Assembly (NCBI GenBank): GCA_021805485.1
Contig: JAJZFF010000463.1
Span: forward strand, 1-5,429
Direction: 5' to 3'
Length of the DNA: 5,429 nucleotides
From: Pseudomonadota bacterium
GTDB taxonomy: Bacteria; Pseudomonadota; Alphaproteobacteria; Acetobacterales; Acetobacteraceae
Part shown: in pieces, positions 1 through 5,429 of the stretch
Layout: each line of letters starts with the position of its first letter
Numbering within the stretch: position 1 is the stretch's first letter
Position numbers and translations under genes: made by a program
Notes under the pieces: model-generated
Databases searched by the model: none
What the model was told of the DNA's origin: nothing
The model's input: the letters and a program-made list of their open reading frames with translations, nothing else

Positions 1-1177
1 GACGGGCACGTCGCTCAAGCTCAAGGTCATCAACATGTCGAAGCGGGATCTGAACAAGGATCTCACCAAGGCCGTCGAGTTCGACCAGAGCCAGCTCTTC
101 AAGAAGATCTATGAGAACGAGTTCGGCACCCCCGGCGGCGAGCCCTATGGCGCGCTGATCGGCGACTACGAATGGTCGAACCACCCGGACGACATCGAGA
201 CCCTGCGCCTCGTCTCCAACGTCGCGGCAGCGGCCTTCGCACCGTTCATCTCCGCCGCTGGCGCCGGCATGTTCGGCTTCGAGGACTGGACGGAACTGTC
301 CAAGCCGCGCGACCTCGCCAAGATCTTCGATACCGCCGAATACGCGAAATGGCGCGGCTTCCGCGAAACCGAGGATGCGCGCTTCGTCTCGCTGGTCATG
401 CCGCGCACCCTTGCCCGCGTCCCCTACGGCGCCAGCACCGCGCCGGTGGAGAGCTTCAATTACGAGGAAGCCCCGTTCGATGCGAGCGGCGCCGCCCGGT
501 CGATGGACCATCACGACTATTGCTGGATGAACGCGGCCTACATGATGGGCGAGCGCCTGACCGCAAGCTTCGCCTCCTCGGGTTTCTGCGTCGCGATCCG
601 CGGTGCCGAGGGCGGCGGCAAGGTCGAAAACCTGCCCTTCCACGTCTTCCAGTCCGATGACGGCGACACCGACGCGAAATGCCCGACCGAGATCGGCATC
701 ACCGACCGGCGCGAGTTCGAACTGTCCAATCTCGGCTTCCTACCGCTCTGCCACTACAAGAACACCGACTATGCCGTGTTCTTCGGCGCCCAGTCGGTAC
801 AGAAGCCGAAGAAATACGACCGGCCGGACGCCACCGCGAACGCCGCGATCTCTGCCCGCCTGCCCTACATCATGGCCTCGTCCCGTTTCGCGCATTTCCT
901 CAAGGTGATGGCGCGCGACAAGATCGGTTCCTTCATGGAGGCGAAGGACTGCGAGAACTGGCTGAACCGCTGGATCGGCAACTATGTCAACGCCAATCCG
1001 GATGCCGGGCAGCAAATGAAGGCCCAGTATCCGCTGCGCGAGGCCAAGGTCGAGGTGAAGGAAATCCCCGGCAAGCCCGGTTCCTACAACGCGGTGGCCT
1101 ATCTGCGTCCCTGGCTGCAGATGGAGGAACTGACCACCTCGATGCGCATGGTCGCGCGGATTCCGCAGAAGGCCTGA
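1..1177 (+). CDS. tssC: TssC1 (VipB/ImpD family), large subunit of the T6SS contractile sheath; 5' end outside window
   Basis: TssC pairs with TssB (VipA) to build the cytoplasmic helical sheath around the Hcp tube; contraction drives secretion. The reading frame is open from base 2, so the ATG at 35 is internal: the codons before it read [11 protein letters not shown], which continues the conserved TssC stretch after the 'LEGSWRGL' motif. About 391 residues are visible and about 110 are missing, giving a normal TssC length near 500. Numbering from the ATG at 35, family signatures are [20 protein letters not shown] (15-34), [11 protein letters not shown] (35-45), the AAIRG-like '[11 protein letters not shown]' (185-195), [12 protein letters not shown] (216-227), [20 protein letters not shown] (243-262) and [18 protein letters not shown] (283-300). 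The C-terminal strands [20 protein letters not shown] (339-358) belong to the sheath core and handshake region. It matches canonical TssC much more closely than the following paralogue. It ends with TGA at 1175-1177. tssB probably lies just upstream, as is usual, but is not visible. Confidence 0.96.
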   Translation, partial: TGTSLKLKVINMSKRDLNKDLTKAVEFDQSQLFKKIYENEFGTPGGEPYGALIGDYEWSNHPDDIETLRLVSNVAAAAFAPFISAAGAGMFGFEDWTELSKPRDLAKIFDTAEYAKWRGFRETEDARFVSLVMPRTLARVPYGASTAPVESFNYEEAPFDASGAARSMDHHDYCWMNAAYMMGERLTASFASSGFCVAIRGAEGGGKVENLPFHVFQSDDGDTDAKCPTEIGITDRREFELSNLGFLPLCHYKNTDYAVFFGAQSVQKPKKYDRPDATANAAISARLPYIMASSRFAHFLKVMARDKIGSFMEAKDCENWLNRWIGNYVNANPDAGQQMKAQYPLREAKVEVKEIPGKPGSYNAVAYLRPWLQMEELTTSMRMVARIPQKA

Positions 1178-1183
1178 ACTGCA

Positions 1184-1189
1184 GACGAG
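1184..1189 (+). promoter_or_regulatory. Weak ribosome binding site for tssC2
   Basis: GACGAG lies 7 nt before the ATG at 1197 and is a poor Shine-Dalgarno match. With tssC1 stopping at 1177, initiation of tssC2 probably depends partly on ribosomes terminating just upstream. Confidence 0.35.
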
Positions 1190-1196
1190 TTCCGCA

Positions 1197-2690
1197 ATGC
1201 TGCGAGAGGCGGTTCTCGCCGGTCTTTTTATTGGCGAGCGCCACTTTGGCGCAGCTTCGGAACTCGCCTCCTTCCTCGTGGCGCGGCCGGGCCAGGCCCT
1301 GCAAGCCTGGTTCGGCAAAGCGGCCGTGCTCGAGCTTCTCCGCAACCCCAAGGCGCTCGCCGCCCGGATCGATCGGGACATCGCCGCCATTGATGCGCTC
1401 CTTTCGGATCAACTCGACACTATCCTGCACCATCCGCGCCTGACCCGGCTCGAAGGCAGCTGGCGCGGCCTGTTCTGGCTGACTTCGCATATCGAACCTG
1501 GCAGGACGATCAAGCTGCGCGTGCTGCACGCAACCTGGAGTGAAATCTGCCGCGACCTCGAACGCGCGCCGGAATTCGATCAGAGCGAGACATTCCGACG
1601 CATCTACGAAGACGAATTCGGCACGCCCGGCGGTGAGCCCTATGGTCTTCTGGTGATGGACTACATGATCCGCCATCGCCCATCGGCCGACTCACCGAGC
1701 GACGACGTTTCGGCACTGGCTGCGCTTTCCGCTGTCGCCGCGGCATCCTTCGCCCCGATGATTTTCAGCGCCTCACCGACACTCTTCGGCGTTGACCGGA
1801 TGGAGGAACTTTCGGGCGTGGCCGATCCGGCGAGTCTGTTCAGAGGACTGGAATATCGCCGTTTCCGCAATCTCGGCCTTCGTGACGACATGCGCTTCAT
1901 CGGGCTCGCTTTGCCGCGTCTTCGTGCGCGCGGCCCATGGACCGACGCACCAGGCGCCCCCAGCCTCTTTCCCTATTGCGAGCGGATCGAGGACAGCGAA
2001 GACATGGTCTGGTTCGCTCCTGGCTACGCAGTGGCCTTCGTCGTTGCCCGTGCGATGGCAACCTATGAATGGCCGGCGGACATGCGCGGCTATCTCGAGG
2101 ACAGGCCCGGTGGCGGCCTGTTCACCGCCGGCACCGCAGCGGTCTTCTCCGCCGACCCGTATGACGGGCTTGGCCGGTTCGAACTGGAAATCGCCCTGAC
2201 CGACCGGCAGGAACGCGGTCTGATCGATGCCGGGCTCATGCCGCTCACTCCTCTTGGCTACGGTGGCGAAACGGTGATCGGCGCCGCCCGCAGCCTGCAG
2301 ATGCCGCGCCGCTTCGGCGGGCCTAACGCCGAGGCCGCGGATGCCAATGCCCGCCTGTCCGCTCAGTTCAACACGATGATCTGCGTCTCGCGCTTCGCCC
2401 ATTTCCTCAAGGTCATGGGCCGCGACATGACGGGCGCCTTTCGCACCGCGGCGGAAATCGAGCGCACGCTCGGCGACTGGCTGCGCCGCTTCACCAACAG
2501 CAACCGCGATGCGGGTCCGGAAACACGGGCGCGTTACCCTCTGCTCGACGCATCGGTCCAGGTACGCGAACTGCCTGCGAAGCCAGGCTCGTTCGGATGC
2601 GTCATCCACCTCCAGCCGCAATACCAGCTGGACGACATTGCGGCCTCGTTCCGGTTGGCGACCGAGATCTCGGCGCCGGGTAATCGCTGA
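1197..2690 (+). CDS. TssC2, divergent TssC-family sheath protein (tandem paralogue of TssC1)
   Basis: The protein has 497 residues, the normal TssC length. It shares with TssC1 the motifs LEGSWRGLFWL (85-95), EFDQSETFRRIYEDEFGTPG (126-145), GEPYG (146-150), [13 protein letters not shown] (398-410) and the C-terminal strands VQVRELPAKPGSFGCVIHLQ (454-473). The middle has drifted: the canonical NTDYA-FFGAQS-QKPKKY block is replaced by GGETVIGAARSLQMPRRFG (356-374), and the CPTE before TDRR is lost. Residues 1-60 do not look like the usual TssC N-terminus, whereas 61-91 (IDALLSDQLDTILHHP, then LEGSWRGL) do. The start at 1197 is the only ATG upstream of the conserved part with any Shine-Dalgarno-like sequence (weak GACGAG at 1184-1189). 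The next candidate, GTG at 1278, has none. It lies 19 nt after tssC1, so co-transcription and translational coupling are likely. Agrobacterium tumefaciens has a comparable pair, tssC41 and tssC40, of which TssC41 is the TssB partner. A specialised or accessory sheath role here is inference. Confidence 0.93.
   Translation: MLREAVLAGLFIGERHFGAASELASFLVARPGQALQAWFGKAAVLELLRNPKALAARIDRDIAAIDALLSDQLDTILHHPRLTRLEGSWRGLFWLTSHIEPGRTIKLRVLHATWSEICRDLERAPEFDQSETFRRIYEDEFGTPGGEPYGLLVMDYMIRHRPSADSPSDDVSALAALSAVAAASFAPMIFSASPTLFGVDRMEELSGVADPASLFRGLEYRRFRNLGLRDDMRFIGLALPRLRARGPWTDAPGAPSLFPYCERIEDSEDMVWFAPGYAVAFVVARAMATYEWPADMRGYLEDRPGGGLFTAGTAAVFSADPYDGLGRFELEIALTDRQERGLIDAGLMPLTPLGYGGETVIGAARSLQMPRRFGGPNAEAADANARLSAQFNTMICVSRFAHFLKVMGRDMTGAFRTAAEIERTLGDWLRRFTNSNRDAGPETRARYPLLDASVQVRELPAKPGSFGCVIHLQPQYQLDDIAASFRLATEISAPGNR
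1202..1229 (+). terminator. Terminator-like hairpin and T-run at the tssC1/tssC2 junction (possible attenuator)
   Basis: GCGAGA (1202-1207) is a perfect inverted repeat of TCTCGC (1214-1219), with the 6-nt loop GGCGGT. A T-rich tract follows: TCTTTTTATT at 1223-1232, with five consecutive Ts at 1225-1229. A competing fold pairs GGCG (1208-1211) with CGCC (1217-1220), extended by AGA with TCT around a 2-nt bulge, which puts the stem directly against the T-run. It begins 25 nt after the tssC1 stop, the usual place for an intrinsic terminator, yet it lies inside codons 2-11 of tssC2. The 3-nt gap before the T-rich tract and the modest 6-bp stem argue for weak or partial termination at most. Chance occurrence in coding sequence is the alternative. 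Confidence 0.35.
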
Positions 2691-2698
2691 ACGGCGCC
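2672..2698. other. GC-only inverted repeat between the convergent tssC2 and tssA ends
   Basis: GGCGCCG (2672-2678) pairs perfectly with CGGCGCC (2692-2698) around a 13-nt loop that contains the tssC2 stop codon. It sits at the 21-bp convergent junction and could act as a two-sided transcription barrier. Neither side has a T-run, so it is not a standard intrinsic terminator. Each arm contains the self-palindrome GGCGCC, which is frequent in GC-rich DNA and lowers the significance. Confidence 0.25.
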
Positions 2699-2711
2699 CG
2701 CCTCGCCCCGG

Positions 2712-3827
2712 TCAGCCCGTCGGCGGCTTGATGCCGAGCGCCGTCAGCATCGCCTGGCGTACGCCGGCGTCGGCCAAGATATCCTCGATCAGTTCCGGCC
2801 AGGTGAGCCGGGCGCGGCGGATCGCCTCGTCGATGGTCAACGCGATCGGCGATTGCGGTTCGGTGCGGCGGAAGAATTCGGCGATCTCGCCAAGCTGGCG
2901 CAGCGCATCCTCACGGGTATAGGGCTTCTTCGCGGCCTGAGTCGGCGCCGGGCCGTCTGCGGCCGCGCCATCCTCGGCCCCGGCCGCCTCCGCCCCTGCA
3001 GCCGCGTCAGCATCCTCCGCCGCGCCGCCGGGCGCGGCCAGCGCGCCGGGCGCATATCGTTGTGAAATCGCGATGATCTGCTCCAGCACCTCCCGCACCC
3101 GGGAGGTTGGCGGCGCGTCATACCCGGCCACAGCGTCAAAGGCTCCCCCCATCGCCTGCCAGGCCTCGAGTGCGGCCGCCGCGCCGCGCGCGAGCGCGGT
3201 GAAATGACCCGTACCCGCCGCCCGCGCCTGGGCCTCCAGCTGTGCGAAGGCCGGCACGCCGGCGGCAAGCCGCGCCGCCTTGCGCTTCTCGTCGCCGAGT
3301 CCTGCCGTCTCCTCCGACTGAAGATACAAAAAGACGGGCACTGGCGACCCGTCAGCGGCGTTGAACAGTGCCAGCTTGCGCAGCGGCTGGATCAGCGTGC
3401 CATCGCTTCCCGTCCCGTTCAGGCCGGCGACGGGCGCGACTCGCGTTTCCATGCCATCCTCGTCAGGCAACGGGTAAAGCGCGTCCCAGAACCCTTGGAC
3501 CAGGCCGGTCATCAGCCGCGCCCCCTCGGCAAGACCGGCAAGCCCGTTCTCGCGCACCAACGCCTCGGTCATCCAGGCGGCAACCTCCAGGTCGTGCGAC
3601 TTGCCGAGCGCGGTTTGCGCCAGTTGCAGAATGCTGCGCCAATGCTGTCCGGCGTCAGCCTCGAGCGTCGGATCTGAGTCCGCCGCGCGTTCGGCCGCGC
3701 GCGCGTCCGAACGCGCATCGCGCAAGCGATAATAAATAGAGCCCGCGGCGTAGTCGGCACGCAAATCCTGCCCGACCGGCGAATCACCCTCAATCGGGGC
3801 AAGCAAGGCGTCGATGTCGAGAATCAT
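2712..3827 (-). CDS. tssA: TssA (ImpA N-terminal domain protein), T6SS assembly protein
   Basis: TssA proteins help start and coordinate polymerisation of the Hcp tube and sheath, at the baseplate or at the distal end depending on subclass. From the ATG at 3827 the product has 371 residues. Residues 1-~135 are the ImpA N-terminal domain: MILDIDALLAPIEGDSPVGQ at the start, then the helical repeat with KSHDLEVAAWMTEAL (76-90), GLAGLAEG (95-102) and GFWDALYPLPDEDGMETRV (112-130). An Ala/Gly/Asp linker (about 262-300, bases 2928-3044) precedes a C-terminal domain with REDALRQLGEIAEFFRRTEP (305-324) and a terminal LGIKPP. There is no transmembrane segment, so it is a short cytosolic TssA. Start choice: a TTG at 3851 would add eight residues, but family members begin at the MIxIDALL motif, and GGAG lies 10 nt before the ATG. 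It is convergent with tssC2 and divergent from tssH, so it is transcribed separately from the sheath genes. The C-terminal subclass cannot be settled by eye. Confidence 0.93.
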   Translation of the reverse strand: MILDIDALLAPIEGDSPVGQDLRADYAAGSIYYRLRDARSDARAAERAADSDPTLEADAGQHWRSILQLAQTALGKSHDLEVAAWMTEALVRENGLAGLAEGARLMTGLVQGFWDALYPLPDEDGMETRVAPVAGLNGTGSDGTLIQPLRKLALFNAADGSPVPVFLYLQSEETAGLGDEKRKAARLAAGVPAFAQLEAQARAAGTGHFTALARGAAAALEAWQAMGGAFDAVAGYDAPPTSRVREVLEQIIAISQRYAPGALAAPGGAAEDADAAAGAEAAGAEDGAAADGPAPTQAAKKPYTREDALRQLGEIAEFFRRTEPQSPIALTIDEAIRRARLTWPELIEDILADAGVRQAMLTALGIKPPTG

Positions 3828-3837
3828 GACCGCAGGG

Positions 3838-3841
3838 CTCC
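3838..3841 (-). promoter_or_regulatory. Ribosome binding site supporting the tssA ATG start
   Basis: On the minus strand GTGGAG (core GGAG at 3841-3838) precedes the ATG at 3827 by 10 nt, a slightly long but usable spacing. It favours this ATG over the in-frame TTG at 3851. Confidence 0.45.
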
Positions 3842-3843
3842 AC

Positions 3844-3859
3844 TGTGACAAAGGTCATA
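3844..3859. promoter_or_regulatory. CRP/FNR-family-like dyad (TGTGA-N6-TCATA)
   Basis: The sequence TGTGACAAAGGTCATA matches the CRP-type consensus TGTGA-N6-TCACA at nine of ten positions, and its core TGAC-N4-GTCA (3846-3857) is a perfect dyad. The centre is 3851.5. If tssH transcription starts at about 3923, as the candidate promoter predicts, the dyad is centred near -71.5, a class I activator position known for CRP. Relative to tssA it lies in the leader, 16 bp upstream of the ATG. A single site found by eye is weak evidence. Confidence 0.22.
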
Positions 3860-3887
3860 CAATCGTTGACATGCACCCTTCCCCAAC

Positions 3888-3916
3888 TGGACACAACAGC
3901 GGATCCACCATACGAT
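3888..3916 (+). promoter_or_regulatory. Candidate sigma70-type promoter for tssH
   Basis: TGGACA (3888-3893, five of six matches to TTGACA) is followed, after exactly 17 bp, by TACGAT (3911-3916, four of six matches to TATAAT including the key A at position 2 and T at position 6). The predicted start near 3923 would give a leader of about 58 nt. A nearby exact TTGACA at 3866-3871 has no -10 partner at 16-18 bp. Confidence 0.33.
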
Positions 3917-3970
3917 TGGCAATTATCCGATTATATTCACAACAAACGGCCTGCCGTGCCGAACAATGCC

Positions 3971-3976
3971 GGGGAG
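3971..3976 (+). promoter_or_regulatory. Ribosome binding site of tssH
   Basis: GGGGAG lies 4 nt before the ATG at 3981. The spacing is short but the match is strong, and it fixes the start together with the typical ClpV N-terminus that follows. Confidence 0.65.
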
Positions 3977-3980
3977 CGTC

Positions 3981-5429
3981 ATGGCTGCAATCGATCTCAA
4001 ATCTCTGATCGCCCGCCTCGACGACCACTGCCGCCGCAGCCTAGAGGCCGCCGCCGGCCTAACCCTGTCGCGAAGCCATTACAATGTCGAAATCGAACAT
4101 TGGCTGCTCAAGCTCGCCGATGGCACCGACACCGACATTCCGCTTATTCTTCGACATTACGAGATCGACATCGGTCGTTTCTTGATCGATCTTAATCGCG
4201 CGCTCGACCGGATGAAGACCGGCAACGCCCGCGCCCCGGCCCTGTCGCCGGAAGTCGTCGAACTCGCGAAACAGGCCTGGCTGCTGGCGTCCGTCGAACA
4301 CGGGCTGAGCCGCACGCGCTCGGGGCACCTGCTCTGGGCCCTGCTGGCCGATGAAACCCTGGCCCGCCACGCCCGCGAGGCCTCCAGCCATTTCGCCAAG
4401 ATCCAGCCGGACGCGCTGAAGCGCGACTTCAACGCCATCACCGCGAACTCCATCGAGGCGCAGACCGCCACCCGCGCGACCGACGGCGCGCCGGCCGCGG
4501 GCGGCACAGATGACGGCACGCCCCGCCCCGGCGGCTCCGCGGCGCTGGACCAGTTCACCGAGGATCTCACCGCCCGCGCGCGCGCCGGCCGGATCGACCC
4601 GATCCTCGGCCGCGACTTCGAGATCCGCCAGGCGATCGACATTCTCACCCGCCGCCGCCAGAACAACCCGATCTTCACCGGCGAGGCCGGTGTCGGCAAG
4701 ACCGCGGTGGTTGAGGGCATCGCCCTGAAGATTGCCGCGGGTGAAGTGCCGGAGGCGCTGAAGAACGTCACTCTGCGCACGCTCGACATGGCGCTGCTCC
4801 AGGCCGGCGCGGGCATGAAGGGCGAATTCGAGAACCGGCTGAAATCGGTGATCGACGAGGTAAAGGCCTCGCCAAAACCGATCATCCTGTTCATCGACGA
4901 GGCGCACACGCTGATCGGCGCCGGCGGCCAGGCCGGCCAGAACGACGCCGCCAACCTGCTCAAGCCTGCCCTCGCCCGCGGCGAGCTGCGCACCATCGCG
5001 GCGACAACCTGGGCCGAATACAAGAAGTATTTCGAGCGCGACGCCGCCCTGACCCGCCGCTTCCAGGTGGTCAAGGTCGAGGAACCGTCCGAGGCGATGG
5101 CCACCGCGATGATCCGGGGCCTCGTCGGCACGCTCGAGAAGCACCACAAGGTCCGCATCCTCGACGAGGCGGTAAGCGAGGCCGTCAGACTGTCGGCACG
5201 TTATATTCCCTCACGCCAGCTTCCCGACAAGGCGATCTCGCTGATCGACACCGCCTGCGCCCGCGTCGGCATGAGCCAGGCGACCGAACCCGCCCCGATC
5301 GAGGACCGCCGCCGCCGGATCGACCTGATCGATACCGAAACCGGCATCCTCCGCCGCGAGATGGCCAGCGGCGGCGACCACACCGCCCGCGAGGCCGAAC
5401 TGATCGAGGAGCGCGCGTGGCTGGTCGCC
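3981..5429 (+). CDS. tssH: TssH (ClpV), AAA+ ATPase that recycles contracted T6SS sheath; 3' end outside window
   Basis: ClpV is a cytosolic hexameric Clp/Hsp100 ATPase that extracts TssC from contracted sheath so the subunits can be reused. 483 codons are visible without a stop, just over half of a usual ClpV of roughly 850-900 residues. Residues 1-~160 form the Clp-N domain, which in this family recognises the TssC N-terminus; it contains SRSHYNVEIEHWLLKL (30-45), LRHYEID (56-62) and RSGHLLWALL (114-123). A Gly/Pro/Thr linker (about 162-187) precedes ATPase domain 1: ILGRDFEIRQ, Walker A GEAGVGKT (234-241, Lys240), pore loop GAGMKGEF (276-283), Walker B ILFIDEAH (302-309, Asp306/Glu307), sensor-1 AATTW (340-344), arginine-finger motif DAALTRRF (354-361) and LPDKAISLID (414-423). 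The window ends in the coiled-coil middle domain. All catalytic residues seen are intact. The pore loop has Met-Lys-Gly where ClpB has Tyr-Arg-Gly, in line with ClpV rather than ClpB. It is divergent from tssA, with its own ribosome site. Confidence 0.96.
   Translation, partial: MAAIDLKSLIARLDDHCRRSLEAAAGLTLSRSHYNVEIEHWLLKLADGTDTDIPLILRHYEIDIGRFLIDLNRALDRMKTGNARAPALSPEVVELAKQAWLLASVEHGLSRTRSGHLLWALLADETLARHAREASSHFAKIQPDALKRDFNAITANSIEAQTATRATDGAPAAGGTDDGTPRPGGSAALDQFTEDLTARARAGRIDPILGRDFEIRQAIDILTRRRQNNPIFTGEAGVGKTAVVEGIALKIAAGEVPEALKNVTLRTLDMALLQAGAGMKGEFENRLKSVIDEVKASPKPIILFIDEAHTLIGAGGQAGQNDAANLLKPALARGELRTIAATTWAEYKKYFERDAALTRRFQVVKVEEPSEAMATAMIRGLVGTLEKHHKVRILDEAVSEAVRLSARYIPSRQLPDKAISLIDTACARVGMSQATEPAPIEDRRRRIDLIDTETGILRREMASGGDHTAREAELIEERAWLVA

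Larger units (their letters stand above)
3828..3980. promoter_or_regulatory. Divergent tssA-tssH intergenic control region
   Basis: This is the only intergenic stretch longer than 21 bp in the window, and it separates two genes read outward, so it should contain both promoters. Its composition is clearly more AT-rich than the genes, especially 3908-3948 where TACGATTGG, AATTATCCG and ATTATATTC follow one another. Embedded signals are a sigma70-like pair towards tssH (3888-3916), a TATAAT hexamer on the minus strand at 3930-3935 with no convincing -35 partner, and a dyad at 3844-3859. No sigma54 -24/-12 element was found: TTGGC at 3916-3920 lacks a GC at the right distance. No open reading frame with a credible start and family match lies here. 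Confidence 0.6.

Noticed and set aside
35..37. ATG at 35 as the true start of the first gene
   Set aside because: The frame is open upstream and the preceding codons continue a conserved TssC segment. A start here would remove the conserved GSWRGL region, so the gene begins outside the window.
1773..2621. A 282-codon minus-strand open frame opposite tssC2
   Set aside because: The plus strand carries conserved TssC motifs throughout; this is a codon-bias shadow with no family resemblance.
2928..3044. GC-rich low-complexity stretch as a repeat or mobile element scar
   Set aside because: It stays in frame and encodes the Ala/Gly/Asp linker between the TssA N- and C-terminal parts, which is typically variable and low in complexity.
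3828..3851. TTG at 3851 as the tssA start, adding eight residues
   Set aside because: The family normally starts at the MIxIDALL motif. The ATG at 3827 has a GGAG at usable distance, and the extension would overlap the putative operator dyad.
3916..3937. Sigma54 promoter suggested by TTGGCA in front of tssH
   Set aside because: A sigma54 site needs GG-N10-GC; here the position twelve bases on is AT, so the -12 element is missing.
3814..4195. Small plus-strand frames (3814-4008 and 3845-4195) across the intergenic region
   Set aside because: They overlap the tssA start and the tssH N-terminus in other frames, have no good ribosome site, and their translations look like Arg/Pro-rich GC shadows.
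4464..4541. Low-complexity Gly/Pro/Thr stretch in tssH as a possible frameshift
   Set aside because: The frame is unbroken and this is the position of the flexible linker between the Clp N-domain and the first ATPase domain.
4059..5147. A 362-codon open frame on the minus strand opposite tssH
   Set aside because: It is antisense to a clear ClpV with intact Walker, sensor and arginine-finger motifs. Long antisense frames are expected in GC-rich coding DNA, and the translation shows no recognisable domain.

Overview
The window is a segment of a type VI secretion system (T6SS) core locus from a GC-rich proteobacterium. Roughly two thirds of the coding bases are G or C by eye. Two adjacent tssC genes, and a ClpV N-domain of the 'CRRSLEAAAGL..SR.HYNVEIEHWLLKL' type, resemble alphaproteobacterial loci; Agrobacterium tumefaciens, for example, carries neighbouring tssC41 and tssC40. 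The assignment to Alphaproteobacteria is an inference, and no genus can be named.

Layout: (1) 1-1177 (+) is the 3' four-fifths of tssC1, the canonical large sheath subunit; its start, and probably tssB before it, lie upstream. (2) 1197-2690 (+) is a complete but divergent second TssC (tssC2), 19 nt behind tssC1, with a terminator-like hairpin and T-run in its first codons. (3) 2712-3827 (-) is tssA, which converges on tssC2 with only 21 bp between the stops. (4) 3828-3980 is a 153-bp, comparatively AT-rich divergent intergenic region that should hold the promoters of tssA and tssH. (5) 3981-5429 (+) is the first 483 codons of tssH (clpV), running off the right edge.

Together these genes cover the assembly and recycling of the contractile tail. 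TssB/TssC form the sheath around the Hcp tube, TssA primes and coordinates tube/sheath polymerisation at the baseplate or distal end, and the AAA+ ATPase ClpV disassembles contracted sheath by engaging TssC. The duplicated TssC raises the question of whether a second sheath-like subunit is mixed into the sheath or has a separate role.

No tRNA, rRNA, CRISPR array, insertion sequence or integrase was seen, and no gene-free stretch exceeds 153 bp. I do not see an undescribed system here. The points worth a second look are the tssC1/tssC2 junction, the divergence of TssC2, and the tssA-tssH control region.
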